From NCBI GenBank assembly GCA_003537575.1, contig DPRS01000029.1, positions 1 to 56,914 on the forward strand: a stretch of 56,914 nucleotides of DNA, read 5' to 3'. Numbering within the stretch: the stretch's first letter is position 1; each line of letters starts with the position of its first letter. Source of the stretch: Oxalobacteraceae bacterium (GTDB taxonomy: Bacteria; Pseudomonadota; Gammaproteobacteria; Burkholderiales; Burkholderiaceae_D). A model generated the notes under the pieces. That model was not told the DNA's origin. It did not search any database and saw only the letters and a program-made list of their open reading frames with translations. Made by a program: the position numbers and the translations under genes. Shown in pieces: positions 25,979 through 34,696 of this stretch.

Positions 25979-27192
25979 GGCATGATTCCTAGGGCTTGAT
26001 TCAATCGGGCATGGGCTAATCCTGCGGCGACGCGTTGCTGGCGTTCGCCCACGTCGGCTTCGTGCGCCAGCGCCTGCGAGCGCAGCAATTCCGCCAACCC
26101 GCGTTCTCCCAGGCGGAAGGCTTTTTCGATGAGTTGCGTATGCTCGCGCGTCAAGGAAGCGCGCTGAACAGCGGCTTCCAGCGCGCGTGCTGCCGTTGCT
26201 AATTGCTCACGTGCGAGGCCCACATCGGCACGCACGCTGGCTTCGGTTTGCGCCACCTCGGCCGTGGCGCTGGCGATTTGCGTTTGCGCCGCCGTTTCGA
26301 GGGGGCGGTTGCGCGCAGCCGTGCCAATCGGGATTTGCACGCCAAAGGTAACGCTGCTGCTGGTGGGAGTGGCCGGCCGGTCCCGTTCGCGGCGGTACGA
26401 TACGCCGAAGGTCGGAGGATCGCTGCGAGTCCGGTTGACGACATCCCGGGATGCCTCGGAGCGCTGCAGCGCGGCACGGGCAGCCATGATGCGTGGATGC
26501 GGTTCCTGCATGACCTTGCCGACCGGTTCCGGTTGCGGCATGGGACTATCCTGCTGGCCGGTCAGCGTTTGGTATCGGGCTAGCGCCTCCTGCACTTTTG
26601 CCTGCGCCGCCGACACCGCAGCCTTGGCGGCAAGGACTTCCTGTTGGGCGAGCAAGCCGTCGGTTTTCGCCAGGTCACCAGCTTTGACACGACGCATCAC
26701 TTCCTCGGCAAGTCCCTCCAGATGGTGTTGATGATCTCGCGCTTCCACCAGGGATTCGCGGGCAGCGGCAAGCGCCCACAGGCGTTCCCGCACTTCCCCC
26801 GCGATGGCCAGCCTTGCTTCGGTAATTTGCGCTTCCAGCGCATCGGCACTGGTGTGCGCCAATGCTTCGCGGGCCGATTTCTGGCCGGGGAGCCAGACCG
26901 GCGCAGAAAGAGAAATATCCGTTTCGCGCACGCCATTCTGGTCGGTCCAGCGGTCACTGCGCTGAGATAACCCAATCGATGGCGAGCCGGCAATCCAGGT
27001 GCGGGCGACTTCGTGCCCTGCCAGCATTTCGTCGCGCCGTGTCTCCAGCATGCGCCCCTGGGGCGAGCGTTGCCAGGCGGCGTCGACGGCGGTTTTTAAA
27101 TCCGGTGATGCGATTTGCGACAGCGCACCCGGCGCAGCCAGCACCAGCGCCGTCATAAAACAAATACGGTGAATCAAATAATGAGTACGCAT
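25975..27192 (-). CDS. Outer-membrane factor of the RND system (TolC/CzcC-like)
   Basis: The ATG at 27192 (MRTHYLIHRICFMTALVLA) has GGAG five bases upstream and gives 405 residues; a longer frame lacks a ribosome site. After the signal peptide two repeats of long amphipathic helices are seen (EARLAIAGEVRERLWALAAA; ATAEVAQTEASVRADVGLA), as in OEP-family channels. It forms the trimeric channel that completes the metal exporter. It is the first large gene of the operon after the small CzcI-like gene. Confidence 0.88.
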   Translation of the reverse strand: MRTHYLIHRICFMTALVLAAPGALSQIASPDLKTAVDAAWQRSPQGRMLETRRDEMLAGHEVARTWIAGSPSIGLSQRSDRWTDQNGVRETDISLSAPVWLPGQKSAREALAHTSADALEAQITEARLAIAGEVRERLWALAAARESLVEARDHQHHLEGLAEEVMRRVKAGDLAKTDGLLAQQEVLAAKAAVSAAQAKVQEALARYQTLTGQQDSPMPQPEPVGKVMQEPHPRIMAARAALQRSEASRDVVNRTRSDPPTFGVSYRRERDRPATPTSSSVTFGVQIPIGTAARNRPLETAAQTQIASATAEVAQTEASVRADVGLAREQLATAARALEAAVQRASLTREHTQLIEKAFRLGERGLAELLRSQALAHEADVGERQQRVAAGLAHARLNQALGIMP

Positions 27193-27306
27193 GCAATCTC
27201 CATTCGGTTTCTGGATAAACAGACCGACGACACTGCACACCGCATGGCATTACACCACGGAAAATGACATGGAAAATATCAAAAGTGCAAGAATATCCTC
27301 GGCAAT

Positions 27307-27663
27307 TCAGCCGAGAACTTGTGGAGGACGCTGGGGTTGCTCGGGCACGTGGTCAGGGATGTACTCCCTTAACTCCACCCTGACAGCTGTACGCGCCGTG
27401 AGCGCAAATTGAGGGGTAATCGTCGATGGCAAAGCCATCGCCTGGCCAGCATTCGCATGTTCGGCATGGTGCTGGGCGGATTCGCTGGAATCGTCATAAT
27501 GCACCGAGCCGTCATCGCCATGATGATGGTGGTTGGCGCCATCGAGATGTTCGATTTCGTGAGCCAGGTCGAATATTTTTCCTAAAGGCGATATTCCGCC
27601 TTGCGTGGCGTAAGCATGCAAGGGCAATAGCAGCAGAAGGAAAATGCAAACAAGGCGGCGCAC
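27307..27663 (-). CDS. CzcI-like small His-rich exported protein
   Basis: I take the GTG at 27663 (MRRLVCIFLLLLLPLHAYA), preceded by CGGA, giving 118 residues; a TTG two codons upstream is the alternative. A signal peptide is followed by a His/Asp-rich stretch (GANHHHHGDDGSVHYDD, then SAQHHAEHANAG) and a Pro-rich end (PDHVPEQPQRPPQ). Proteins like this head czc-type operons; CzcI is thought to modulate them. It is 114 bases before the outer-membrane factor. The minus-strand box TATAAT at 27698-27693 lies 29 bases before the start, but no good -35 at 17 bases is seen. Confidence 0.7.
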   Translation of the reverse strand: MRRLVCIFLLLLLPLHAYATQGGISPLGKIFDLAHEIEHLDGANHHHHGDDGSVHYDDSSESAQHHAEHANAGQAMALPSTITPQFALTARTAVRVELREYIPDHVPEQPQRPPQVLG

Positions 27664-27669
27664 GAGCAA

Positions 27670-28222
27670 TCCGATTGAGAAATCGACGCAAGATTATACC
27701 AATTCCAATTTTTCCGCCACGCCAAGAATCAAAGTAGTTCGAACGCCTGGACAATACTACCGACACTCGCCCGTCAGGGGACTGGGCGGGACGCATGCCG
27801 ACGGCTATCGGCCGGGTATGCAGTTTATTTAGTTGCGGAGAGCCGGCAAGCATGCGGGTTTTTGCCTCAGTGCTTATGCCGGTGGTAGCTCTACATTGAC
27901 GTGGTTTATTCCTTGCTATCTGTTCACCATCATTCCTGCGCCTTACTTCAAGAAATACGGAAAATTGCTGGAGTCGTCGCCTTCGTCGATGGCATTACCA
28001 AGTTACGGTTGTTCACGCACATCGTTTTCGACAAAACTGGTTAGCCCAATAAGGCTTGCGTCGATGGAGAATCGGACAATACATGGAAGTTCGCCCCCCA
28101 AGGCCATTTGATTTGAGTCAACCGGATTTTGCAAGCTGGTATTTAGCATGGTGACAATATCGAAACTGCTCTTCACCTTTTCAGCACCAATGACGAATGA
28201 CCTTCCTATAAAGGAACACATC
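27670..28222. other. Intergenic region between divergent metal operons
   Basis: About 550 bases without a convincing gene. Base composition is clearly more AT-rich than its surroundings, notably from 27890 on. Short open frames of 60-92 codons on both strands lack ribosome sites and codon bias and are not called. The region must carry the promoters of the efflux operon (leftward) and of the lipoprotein-ATPase group (rightward). A CueR-like dyad near 28190-28215 was considered and rejected. Confidence 0.6.
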
Positions 28223-28597
28223 ATGAAATTGAAGTTTACAAAAGCATTCTTGCCCGCCGCTCTGCTTGTTGCAGCGACTTTGGCCGGTTGCGCGACGGAT
28301 CAGGCAACGCAGCATCGACAACACCATCCCGAATCCTCAGCCTCTCCCGCCGCAACGCAGGGACACATGGGAATGAAGGAAGGTCAAATGGATAAAGGCA
28401 TGATGATGATGTCTGATGCTGAAATGAAATCCATGTGCGATATGCACATGAAAACGATGAGCGGCAAAACGCCAGAAGAACGAAAAGCCTTAATGGCCGA
28501 GCATATGAAGTCAATGTCGCCAGAAATGAAACAGCATTACATGGAAATGATGCAGATGATGCAGGAGCACATGGGAACCCACATGCCCAGAAAATAG
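28223..28597 (+). CDS. Met/His-rich lipoprotein, probable copper binder
   Basis: The ATG at 28223 has AAAGGA upstream; the product has 124 residues. The lipobox LAGC places the acylated Cys at position 23, so the mature protein is anchored on the periplasmic side. The mature part is dominated by Met, His, Lys and Glu in repeated clusters (HMGMKEGQMDKGMMMMSDAE; KQHYMEMMQMMQEHMGTHM), about one Met in five. Such clusters bind Cu(I) or Ag(I) in other proteins. It is 51 bases before the P-type ATPase gene and likely feeds or buffers its metal. No named family is assigned. Confidence 0.8.
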   Translation: MKLKFTKAFLPAALLVAATLAGCATDQATQHRQHHPESSASPAATQGHMGMKEGQMDKGMMMMSDAEMKSMCDMHMKTMSGKTPEERKALMAEHMKSMSPEMKQHYMEMMQMMQEHMGTHMPRK

Positions 28598-28648
28598 CGC
28601 GATCGCTTATCCCGGCATCCCGGCTCACCAAATAGCAAGGATAGCAAA

Positions 28649-31021
28649 ATGAAAAATGACATCCACCCCCATCATGACCATGCTCACCATCATGAGCATG
28701 GTCATGATGCAGAGATGCTCGTGAATCTGGAAAAGCCATTTACCGACCCGGTATGCGGGATGAAAGTCGCCGCAGACCCGGACATGCAAATCGACTATGC
28801 GGGCAAGGACTATCATTTCTGCAGTGCGCGCTGCATGGACAAGTTCCGCGCCAGTCCGCAACAATATGCAAGCCCCGCAGCCCGGCAGCCGCAACCGCAG
28901 CCAGCTCAGGAAGCGCCTGCCGGAACGATTTACACCTGTCCGATGCATCCGCAGATCCGGCAGCCGCAGCCAGGCAATTGCCCGATCTGCGGCATGACCC
29001 TGGAACCGCTGATACCTGAGCTGGAGGAAGAGGAAAATCCCGAGTTGAAGGATTTCCGGCGGCGATTCTGGTGGACGCTGCCATTGACGGTGATGGTGAC
29101 GGTGCTGGCGATGGGCGCCCATCAGTTCATCCACGGCGGCATCCCGTACCAGAACTGGATTGAACTGGCGCTGAGCGCCCCGGTGGTGTTGTGGGCAGGA
29201 TGGCCATTTTTTGCGCGCGGAGTGCAATCCATCATCAACCGCAGTCCCAACATGTGGACCCTGATCGGGATGGGTGTTGCTGCCGCCTTTGGTTACAGCA
29301 TCGCCGCCACATTCGCGCCTGGACTGTTCCCGGTGACATTCAGGCAGGATGGCCGTGTCGGTGTCTATTATGAAGCTGCTGCAGTCATCGTTTCATTGAC
29401 ACTCCTTGGGCAAATTCTCGAATTGAGAGCGCGGTCGCAAACCTCGGCGGCCATCAAATCCTTGCTGGGACTCTCGCCCAAAACAGCACGCCGCATCCAG
29501 CCGGATGGCAGCGAAGAAGACATTCCGCTGACGCATGTGCATATCGGCGACACATTGCGCATTCGTCCGGGTGAGAAAGTGCCGGTCGATGGCGTTGTCC
29601 TGGAGGGCGAAAGCGCGGTGGACGAATCGATGCTGACCGGCGAACCGATTCCCATTACCAAGCGACCGGGTGACAAGGTCATTGGAGCCACGCTCAACGC
29701 CAGCGGCAGCCTGGTGATGCGCGCGGAAGTGGTCGGATCGCAAACCATGCTTTCGCAAATCGTACAGATGGTGGCCCAGGCACAACGTTCGCGCGCGCCG
29801 ATGCAGCGACTTGCCGATGTGGTGGCCGGCTATTTTGTGGTCGTCGTCGCCGTCATCGCACTTCTCACCTTTGTCGTCTGGGGCCTCTTCGGCCCCGCGC
29901 CAAGCTGGGTATTCGGCTTTGTCAACGCGGTGGCGGTGCTGATCATCGCCTGTCCGTGCGCATTAGGGTTGGCAACACCGATGTCGATCATGGGCGCCAC
30001 CGGCCGAGCCGCCACCCAGGGCATCCTGTTCCGCGATGCCGCGGCCATCGAAGGATTCAAGAAAGTCGACACCCTGATTGTCGACAAGACCGGCACCCTG
30101 ACCGAAGGGAAACCCGCCTTTGACCGCGTCATCCCTGCCCCCGGCTTTACCGAAGATGAGGTTCTCCTGGCCGCTGCCAGCATCGATCAGGGCAGCGAGC
30201 ATCCATTGGCCCACGCCATCGTCGCCGAAGCACGCAAGCGCGGCCTCGAACTGCACAAGCCGGAGTCGTTCGAGTCGTCTTCCGGCATCGGCGTGCGCGG
30301 CATGGTGGCCGGTCACCGCCTTGCGCTGGGCAATACCAAACTGATGGACGATGAAAAGGTCGACTGGCACGGCCTCGCCACCCAGGCTGAAAGCCTGCGT
30401 GGCGAAGGCGCCTCCGTCATGTACCTGGCAGCGGATGGACAACTGCTTGGCCTGGTCGCCGTCTCCGACCCGGTCAAGGCAACCACGCCGGAAGCGCTGG
30501 ATCTGCTGAAGCAGACGGGCCTGATGGTGGTCATGGCGACTGGCGACGGCCTGACGACCGCCAAATCCGTTGCAAGCAGGCTCGGCATTGCCGAAGTCTA
30601 TGGCGAGGTAAAGCCACAGGATAAACTCAAGCTGGTGGAACGCTACCAGTCCGAAGGCAGGATTGTGGCCATGGCGGGCGACGGCATCAATGATGCTCCG
30701 GCGTTAGCGAAAGCCAATGTCGGCATCGCGATGGGCACTGGCACGGATGTGGCGATGAACAGCGCCCACGTGACCCTGGTCAAGGGCGACTTGCGCGGGA
30801 TTGCGCGGGCGCGCGAGATTTCCGTGGCGACCGTGCGCAACATGCATCAGAACCTCAGCTTCGCCTTCGTGTACAACACCCTCGGCATCCCGCTGGCGGC
30901 CGGCTTGCTGTATCCGTTCACGGGTCAACTGCTGTCGCCCATCATCGCCGCGCTGGCAATGAGCCTGAGTTCGGTGTCAGTCATTACCAATGCGTTGCGC
31001 CTGCGTGGAACAGGAAAATAA
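28649..31021 (+). CDS. copA: Copper-type P1B ATPase with His-rich, YHS and CPMHP metal-binding N-terminus
   Basis: The 790-residue pump starts with a His tract (residues 6-19), then a YHS domain (about 30-75; DPVCGMKV, FCSARCMDKF), then a heavy-metal domain (YTCPMHP at 95, CPICGM at 111). Membrane motif Cys435-Pro-Cys437 (IIACPCALGLATP), phosphorylation Asp479 (DKTGTLTEG), the SEHPLAHAIV helix and GDGINDAPALA are all present. The CPC motif and C-terminal membrane helices fit the Cu(I)/Ag(I) exporter group. It exports metal from cytoplasm to periplasm. AAGGA lies before the ATG, and the Met-rich lipoprotein and DUF2933 genes flank it. Confidence 0.93.
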   Translation: MKNDIHPHHDHAHHHEHGHDAEMLVNLEKPFTDPVCGMKVAADPDMQIDYAGKDYHFCSARCMDKFRASPQQYASPAARQPQPQPAQEAPAGTIYTCPMHPQIRQPQPGNCPICGMTLEPLIPELEEEENPELKDFRRRFWWTLPLTVMVTVLAMGAHQFIHGGIPYQNWIELALSAPVVLWAGWPFFARGVQSIINRSPNMWTLIGMGVAAAFGYSIAATFAPGLFPVTFRQDGRVGVYYEAAAVIVSLTLLGQILELRARSQTSAAIKSLLGLSPKTARRIQPDGSEEDIPLTHVHIGDTLRIRPGEKVPVDGVVLEGESAVDESMLTGEPIPITKRPGDKVIGATLNASGSLVMRAEVVGSQTMLSQIVQMVAQAQRSRAPMQRLADVVAGYFVVVVAVIALLTFVVWGLFGPAPSWVFGFVNAVAVLIIACPCALGLATPMSIMGATGRAATQGILFRDAAAIEGFKKVDTLIVDKTGTLTEGKPAFDRVIPAPGFTEDEVLLAAASIDQGSEHPLAHAIVAEARKRGLELHKPESFESSSGIGVRGMVAGHRLALGNTKLMDDEKVDWHGLATQAESLRGEGASVMYLAADGQLLGLVAVSDPVKATTPEALDLLKQTGLMVVMATGDGLTTAKSVASRLGIAEVYGEVKPQDKLKLVERYQSEGRIVAMAGDGINDAPALAKANVGIAMGTGTDVAMNSAHVTLVKGDLRGIARAREISVATVRNMHQNLSFAFVYNTLGIPLAAGLLYPFTGQLLSPIIAALAMSLSSVSVITNALRLRGTGK

Positions 31022-31143
31022 GGACATGAAGCTGGCGTAATTATCTAGAGCGGATTCGGCCTGACTGGCTCAGACGAGGCCGAGGCGGACTGGTCCTGGC
31101 ACAAAACGGGACAGCCCTTGCAATACAACTGTAGGAGGCAAAA

Positions 31144-31431
31144 ATGACGCAGCACCAGAATCATTCCGAACAATCGGAAAAACCAGGCCCGTTCTGGAAA
31201 TCCAGCGGCGGCGTTGCGCTCCTCATGGTGGGCCTGGTCGTGGCGTTTTATCTGATCCGGGAGCACTGGACCCATCTCGGTCAAACATGGCCATATCTGC
31301 TTTTGCTTCTTTGCCCTTTGATGCACCTGATGCATGGCGGCCATGGTCATGGCAGGCATGGCGCTCACCGCCATTCGGAGCAGGCACACCGGCCAGGAAA
31401 CTTCACCCGGCAAGATGAGGACAATGCATGA
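31144..31431 (+). CDS. DUF2933 small membrane protein
   Basis: The product has 95 residues behind an ideal AGGAGG site. A polar N-terminus leads to one helix (GGVALLMVGLVVAFYLI), the conserved HWTHLGQTWPYLLLLLCPLM and a His/Gly-rich tail (HLMHGGHGHGRHGAHRH). This matches the DUF2933 family, often found beside copper-resistance genes. The His-rich tail could bind metal. Its stop codon lies at the base of the terminator hairpin shared with the opposite gene. Confidence 0.88.
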   Translation: MTQHQNHSEQSEKPGPFWKSSGGVALLMVGLVVAFYLIREHWTHLGQTWPYLLLLLCPLMHLMHGGHGHGRHGAHRHSEQAHRPGNFTRQDEDNA

Positions 31432-31460
31432 AAAAGGCAGCGACTATTGCTGTCGCTGCC
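31431..31460 (-). terminator. Rho-independent terminator for the minus-strand 92-residue gene
   Basis: GGCAGCGAC (31436-31444) and GTCGCTGCC (31452-31460) form a perfect nine-pair stem with a seven-base loop. Read on the minus strand the stem is followed by five T (31435-31431). It may also slow plus-strand transcription leaving the DUF2933 gene. Confidence 0.85.
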
Positions 31461-31480
31461 TCATGTCGGCAACGCTGTGG

Positions 31481-31759
31481 TCAGGGATTTGACGATTGCG
31501 ATCCAGCCTGTTCTTCTTCCGTTTCCGGCATCCTCTGCCTTGTTTCTGCGAACACGCCGCGAGCCCTGTTGCTCAGGTCGCGCGCCTTGCGCTCCGCTTC
31601 CTTGCGGGTTTTGACACCGGCGCTATAGACCTTGTCCTTGGCAACTGCGCGGCGGCGCCTTCCATGATCCGGATCGAAAAGATACATCGCTGCTGCGCCG
31701 AGCGCGGCGGCGCCAACGACCCAGGTGGCACGAGACAGGCCATGTGATTCGCGGTACAT
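31481..31759 (-). CDS. Small membrane-associated protein with YLFDPDHGRRRRA motif
   Basis: The product has 92 residues with AAGGAG before the ATG at 31759. One hydrophobic helix (WVVGAAALGAAAMYLF) is followed by DPDHGRRRRAVAKDK and a charged helical tail (TRKEAERKARDLSNRARGVF). This helix-FDP-GRRRR arrangement recurs in small YtxH-like proteins of Proteobacteria with no firm function. It is monocistronic and ends at a strong terminator. The 187 bases upstream to the next gene show no other feature. Confidence 0.75.
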   Translation of the reverse strand: MYRESHGLSRATWVVGAAALGAAAMYLFDPDHGRRRRAVAKDKVYSAGVKTRKEAERKARDLSNRARGVFAETRQRMPETEEEQAGSQSSNP

Positions 31760-31946
31760 ATTGATCTCCTTGTTTTCATTGAATGAAAAAACTCGAATGG
31801 CCTTGTCCGCTGATCCATGACGCTTCGCTAAAAGAGACTTGTTTTCTTTGAGCCAACAAACGCCATCGACCAGCCAGTGGGCTATCGAGTAAACATATCG
31901 AACAAATTACGGATAAAAGGTTTCACCGGCTTATCGCCGCACTGCC

Positions 31947-32525
31947 TTATCGTCGTACTGCAGCCCAGGAAATGCGCGGCTCGCGCTCGATGGAGGCGGT
32001 GCCAGGCGTTTTTTGCTGGTTGGCATCAAGCAGGTAGACATCCCAGTACGTATCGCATGCGGAGATACGTACCGGCAGGCTTGTGCCGGGCTTGTCAGCT
32101 AAAAGCATTTGTTGCATGCCATTAGCCAAATACCAGCTGCCATCGCTTCTTTGGAGATGCCAGTTGCCAATCACGCGCGTGGTCGGCCTGCTCTGGCTGC
32201 CGAGAATGAGCCAGGGCAGCCGTTCTCCTGCATGCGCAAAGGATGCCTGGTCGGAGGGCCCGGCCGGCCATAACTGCCTTTCGGCCTGAAGCACCTGACC
32301 AGTCATTTGCGCCGGAAGAAATTCCGGCCAGGGATGAATGCGCAAGCTACCGCCCGGGTAGGCAATTTCCAGCTTCTGCTGAAGCACGCTCGCGCTGACT
32401 TCGCGCAGCGTCAGCGGCGCCAAAGGCGGCAAACCTTCAATACTGAGGGCATTTGCCAAGGGCGTTCCGGCCAGGGCGGTTAGCACGAACAGCCAGTGGG
32501 TAATGGTACGCCCGCCGGGGCTCAT
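31947..32525 (-). CDS. Secreted protein of unknown function, partner of the downstream-start metalloprotease
   Basis: The product has 192 residues. Residues 1-27 form a signal peptide (THWLFVLTALAGTPLANALS). The mature part includes PLAPLTLREVSASVLQQKLE, GSLRIHPWPEFLPAQ and a C-terminal domain with CDTYWDVYLLDANQQ. The ATG overlaps the stop of the metalloprotease gene by four bases, so the two are translated together. No family is recognised. It may be an accessory or inhibitor of the protease, by analogy with coupled protease-partner pairs, but nothing in the sequence proves it. Confidence 0.7.
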   Translation of the reverse strand: MSPGGRTITHWLFVLTALAGTPLANALSIEGLPPLAPLTLREVSASVLQQKLEIAYPGGSLRIHPWPEFLPAQMTGQVLQAERQLWPAGPSDQASFAHAGERLPWLILGSQSRPTTRVIGNWHLQRSDGSWYLANGMQQMLLADKPGTSLPVRISACDTYWDVYLLDANQQKTPGTASIEREPRISWAAVRR

Positions 32526-34507
32526 CTATTCTCCTTCGCATGGCAATCCCGGTCGGAATGACAGATTGCGTCTTGCAGCGAAACAGGCAGAGACACTTCT
32601 GGCAATTTGTTTGCCGGCCGCTGGTTCATCGGATTTGGACGCGGCGGGCTTGCCCGTCTGGCAAAGGTGTTGCCGGTCACCGCGCCGGCAAAATGGCGCG
32701 AAAAGGCGAACACCAGATTGCTCCACTCGTCATAATCGCGCAGGATAGTCATGTTGCTGTCGTTCAGTGGCGTGATATTGTGCGGGAATGTGGCAACGCT
32801 CAACACGCCATCGTCATTCCAGTCCGCATACGCGCCCGGCACGCTTCCCCTGCCGATATTGGCCGATTCCAGAAGATTGCTTTCGTCCAGATTGATGCTG
32901 CTGCCGTTGGAATAACTTATCTTGAAATTGCTGCTGCAAGGCGAATTCTCCACTAGGTTGCAGTAGGTCTTTCCTTTCAGATTGTTGGCCAGATAATATC
33001 GTTCAGCCGCAAAGATGCTGTCCGGCGTTTCGCTCAGGCCGGCAAACTGGTACATGTAATTCATCACGCTATAGTGATTCGGCTTGTAATTCAAGTCTTC
33101 ATTGCCGCCATGGCGCAAGCCGAGGTTGTGTCCCAGTTCATGCATGAGCGTGCTGGCCTGCAGATTGACCAGCAGATTCATGCCGACGCCTGGCGACGTA
33201 TTCAATCCGTAATTGCCGAGCGTGACGATCAAGTCATTGCCATACATCTCGGCCATGCCGGAAGGGCCGGCGCCCCCGCCGGGATTCAGTGAATTGGCAA
33301 ATACCGCATAATGGAAAAGGAATTTGCGGCGAACATCAAAATGCCGGCTCTTGAAATCGTAGAACGAAGTGCAGCCCGGCGCCGTATATTCGCTATCCGC
33401 AGCCAGTTCAATGCAGGAAGCATACTCGATCTGATTTCCTCCGCCGAGATTGAATTGCGCCGGGTCGAAAACGGAACCATGCAGATTTCCGGTGTCGATA
33501 TGGACAGCGACATTCTTTTCGGCGAAGGCAGCCACCAGTTTTTGCAGCGCCTCGCGTCGCGGCGTAATGCCAGGGTCGGTGCTGCTCATGTAATCGATTT
33601 CAACAAACAGATCCCGCTGGCCGCTGCGCGCGCCCATGGCGTAGAGATCCAGGCCGGCATAGGTGCCGCCCTGCGCCTTCGCGCTATCCGGGATGCCATC
33701 GCGATCCGAATCGATTACGCCCGGCTCGACATCATTCATCCCCGCCGGGGTGGCAAAATTGACCAGAGACCAGTCGCGTGCGCTATCGCTATCGGCCAAC
33801 GCGCCGGAAGCCAGGCGCACGATGGCGCGGCCATATTCATTCACGCCGGAAGGCAGGTTCGCCACGTTCGCTCCGCCCCATGCGGAAGCATTCAGCGGGG
33901 CGGCAGTCGAGGCGCCAAGGCGGATGAAGTCAACGGTTTTTCCGCCTGCCACCAGTTCCAGCGAACCGCTGGCAGTCCAGAATGGCACGTAACGGTCATT
34001 GGCGATATAGACAATCTGCCGGTTGTTTTTCAGGTTGTCATATACCCGGCCGGCGATGACCAGATAGCCTTTGGCTGGAATCGTGGCGGTGGGTAAATTG
34101 AATGTCATTGGAGCAAGCGACATGGTATTTGCGCTGAGGTCAACATGACTGCTGCGCAATGTATATCCGGACAAGCTGACCGCTCGGTCCTCCGGATTGT
34201 AAAGTTCAAACCAGGCGACATCATTGACGTAATAATTCGGTCCGATTTCCGAAATCAATAATTTCGCGGATGAATCATTAATCGTTTCCGGATCGGAGGG
34301 ATCGGGGGCGGCAATAATTTGCGAAGGGTTGGACGGCACGTCTGCAGTTGTGTCAGGCGTTTTTGCGGCGGTGACTGGAGAGATGGCAGCTCCCTCTTGC
34401 GCGCCACCCCCTCCTCCGCCACAGGCGCTCAGGGCAAGACCGATAATGAAAGCACAAGTGAATCTCTCGACGCTTGAGCGCGGCAGGAATCGCGTAGGGT
34501 AATGCAT
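32522..34507 (-). CDS. Metzincin-like zinc metalloprotease lipoprotein with lamin-tail domain
   Basis: The product has 661 residues. The lipobox LALSAC gives lipidated Cys29, followed by a Gly run (CGGGGGG) and a Pro/Thr-rich linker. Residues about 82-205 resemble a lamin-tail domain (ISEIGPNYYVNDVAWFELYN). The catalytic zinc motif is HELGHNLGLRH (456-466), with the metzincin Met-turn SVMNYMY about 15 residues after it. The protein is therefore an outer-membrane or periplasm-anchored, probably surface, protease. No ribosome site is visible before the ATG at 34507; instead a perfect hairpin touches it. Confidence 0.82.
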   Translation of the reverse strand: MHYPTRFLPRSSVERFTCAFIIGLALSACGGGGGGAQEGAAISPVTAAKTPDTTADVPSNPSQIIAAPDPSDPETINDSSAKLLISEIGPNYYVNDVAWFELYNPEDRAVSLSGYTLRSSHVDLSANTMSLAPMTFNLPTATIPAKGYLVIAGRVYDNLKNNRQIVYIANDRYVPFWTASGSLELVAGGKTVDFIRLGASTAAPLNASAWGGANVANLPSGVNEYGRAIVRLASGALADSDSARDWSLVNFATPAGMNDVEPGVIDSDRDGIPDSAKAQGGTYAGLDLYAMGARSGQRDLFVEIDYMSSTDPGITPRREALQKLVAAFAEKNVAVHIDTGNLHGSVFDPAQFNLGGGNQIEYASCIELAADSEYTAPGCTSFYDFKSRHFDVRRKFLFHYAVFANSLNPGGGAGPSGMAEMYGNDLIVTLGNYGLNTSPGVGMNLLVNLQASTLMHELGHNLGLRHGGNEDLNYKPNHYSVMNYMYQFAGLSETPDSIFAAERYYLANNLKGKTYCNLVENSPCSSNFKISYSNGSSINLDESNLLESANIGRGSVPGAYADWNDDGVLSVATFPHNITPLNDSNMTILRDYDEWSNLVFAFSRHFAGAVTGNTFARRASPPRPNPMNQRPANKLPEVSLPVSLQDAICHSDRDCHAKENR

Positions 34508-34539
34508 TTAGTGCTCATAGGAATGAGGATGAGCACTAA
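34508..34539. promoter_or_regulatory. Perfect 11-bp inverted repeat abutting the metalloprotease start codon
   Basis: TTAGTGCTCAT (34508-34518) and ATGAGCACTAA (34529-34539) flank a ten-base loop and end directly against the ATG at 34507. In the mRNA this would be a stable stem at the initiation site. It could equally be a DNA operator. In the rest of the gap (34540-34696) only a short direct repeat, TCTAGGAA at 34552 and 34568, and a weak 8-bp dyad (34607-34614 with 34653-34660) are seen. Confidence 0.65.
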
Positions 34540-34696
34540 CAGACAGTTGCGTCTAGGAATGGTTCTCTCTAGGAAAATATAATTCCTGCGCCCTGCCTTA
34601 TACAGATCATTACTTCAGATGATTGCTTCTTCTGATTGCTGACGACTTCGGCAGTAATGAATGAAGGATGAAAGGCAGCGACCATTGACCGGTTGA

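Noticed and set aside
27675..27725. Sigma-70 promoter for the CzcI-like gene (TATAAT at 27693-27698)
   Set aside because: The only TTG-type -35 box is 21 bases away, too far for an ordinary promoter; a MerR-type promoter has 19-20 bases, so I leave it unclaimed.
28185..28215. CueR-like dyad ACCTTCC...GGAA before the Met-rich lipoprotein
   Set aside because: Only one arm matches well, the second arm is the ribosome-binding site, and the spacing differs from the usual seven-base centre.
27833..28224. Short open frames of 73 and 92 codons in the AT-rich metal intergenic region
   Set aside because: No ribosome site, no recognisable domain and no consistent codon bias; possible gene relics, but not supportable.
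31436..31460. Hairpin as a small RNA gene
   Set aside because: Stem plus T-run on the minus strand explains it fully as a terminator of the 92-residue gene.
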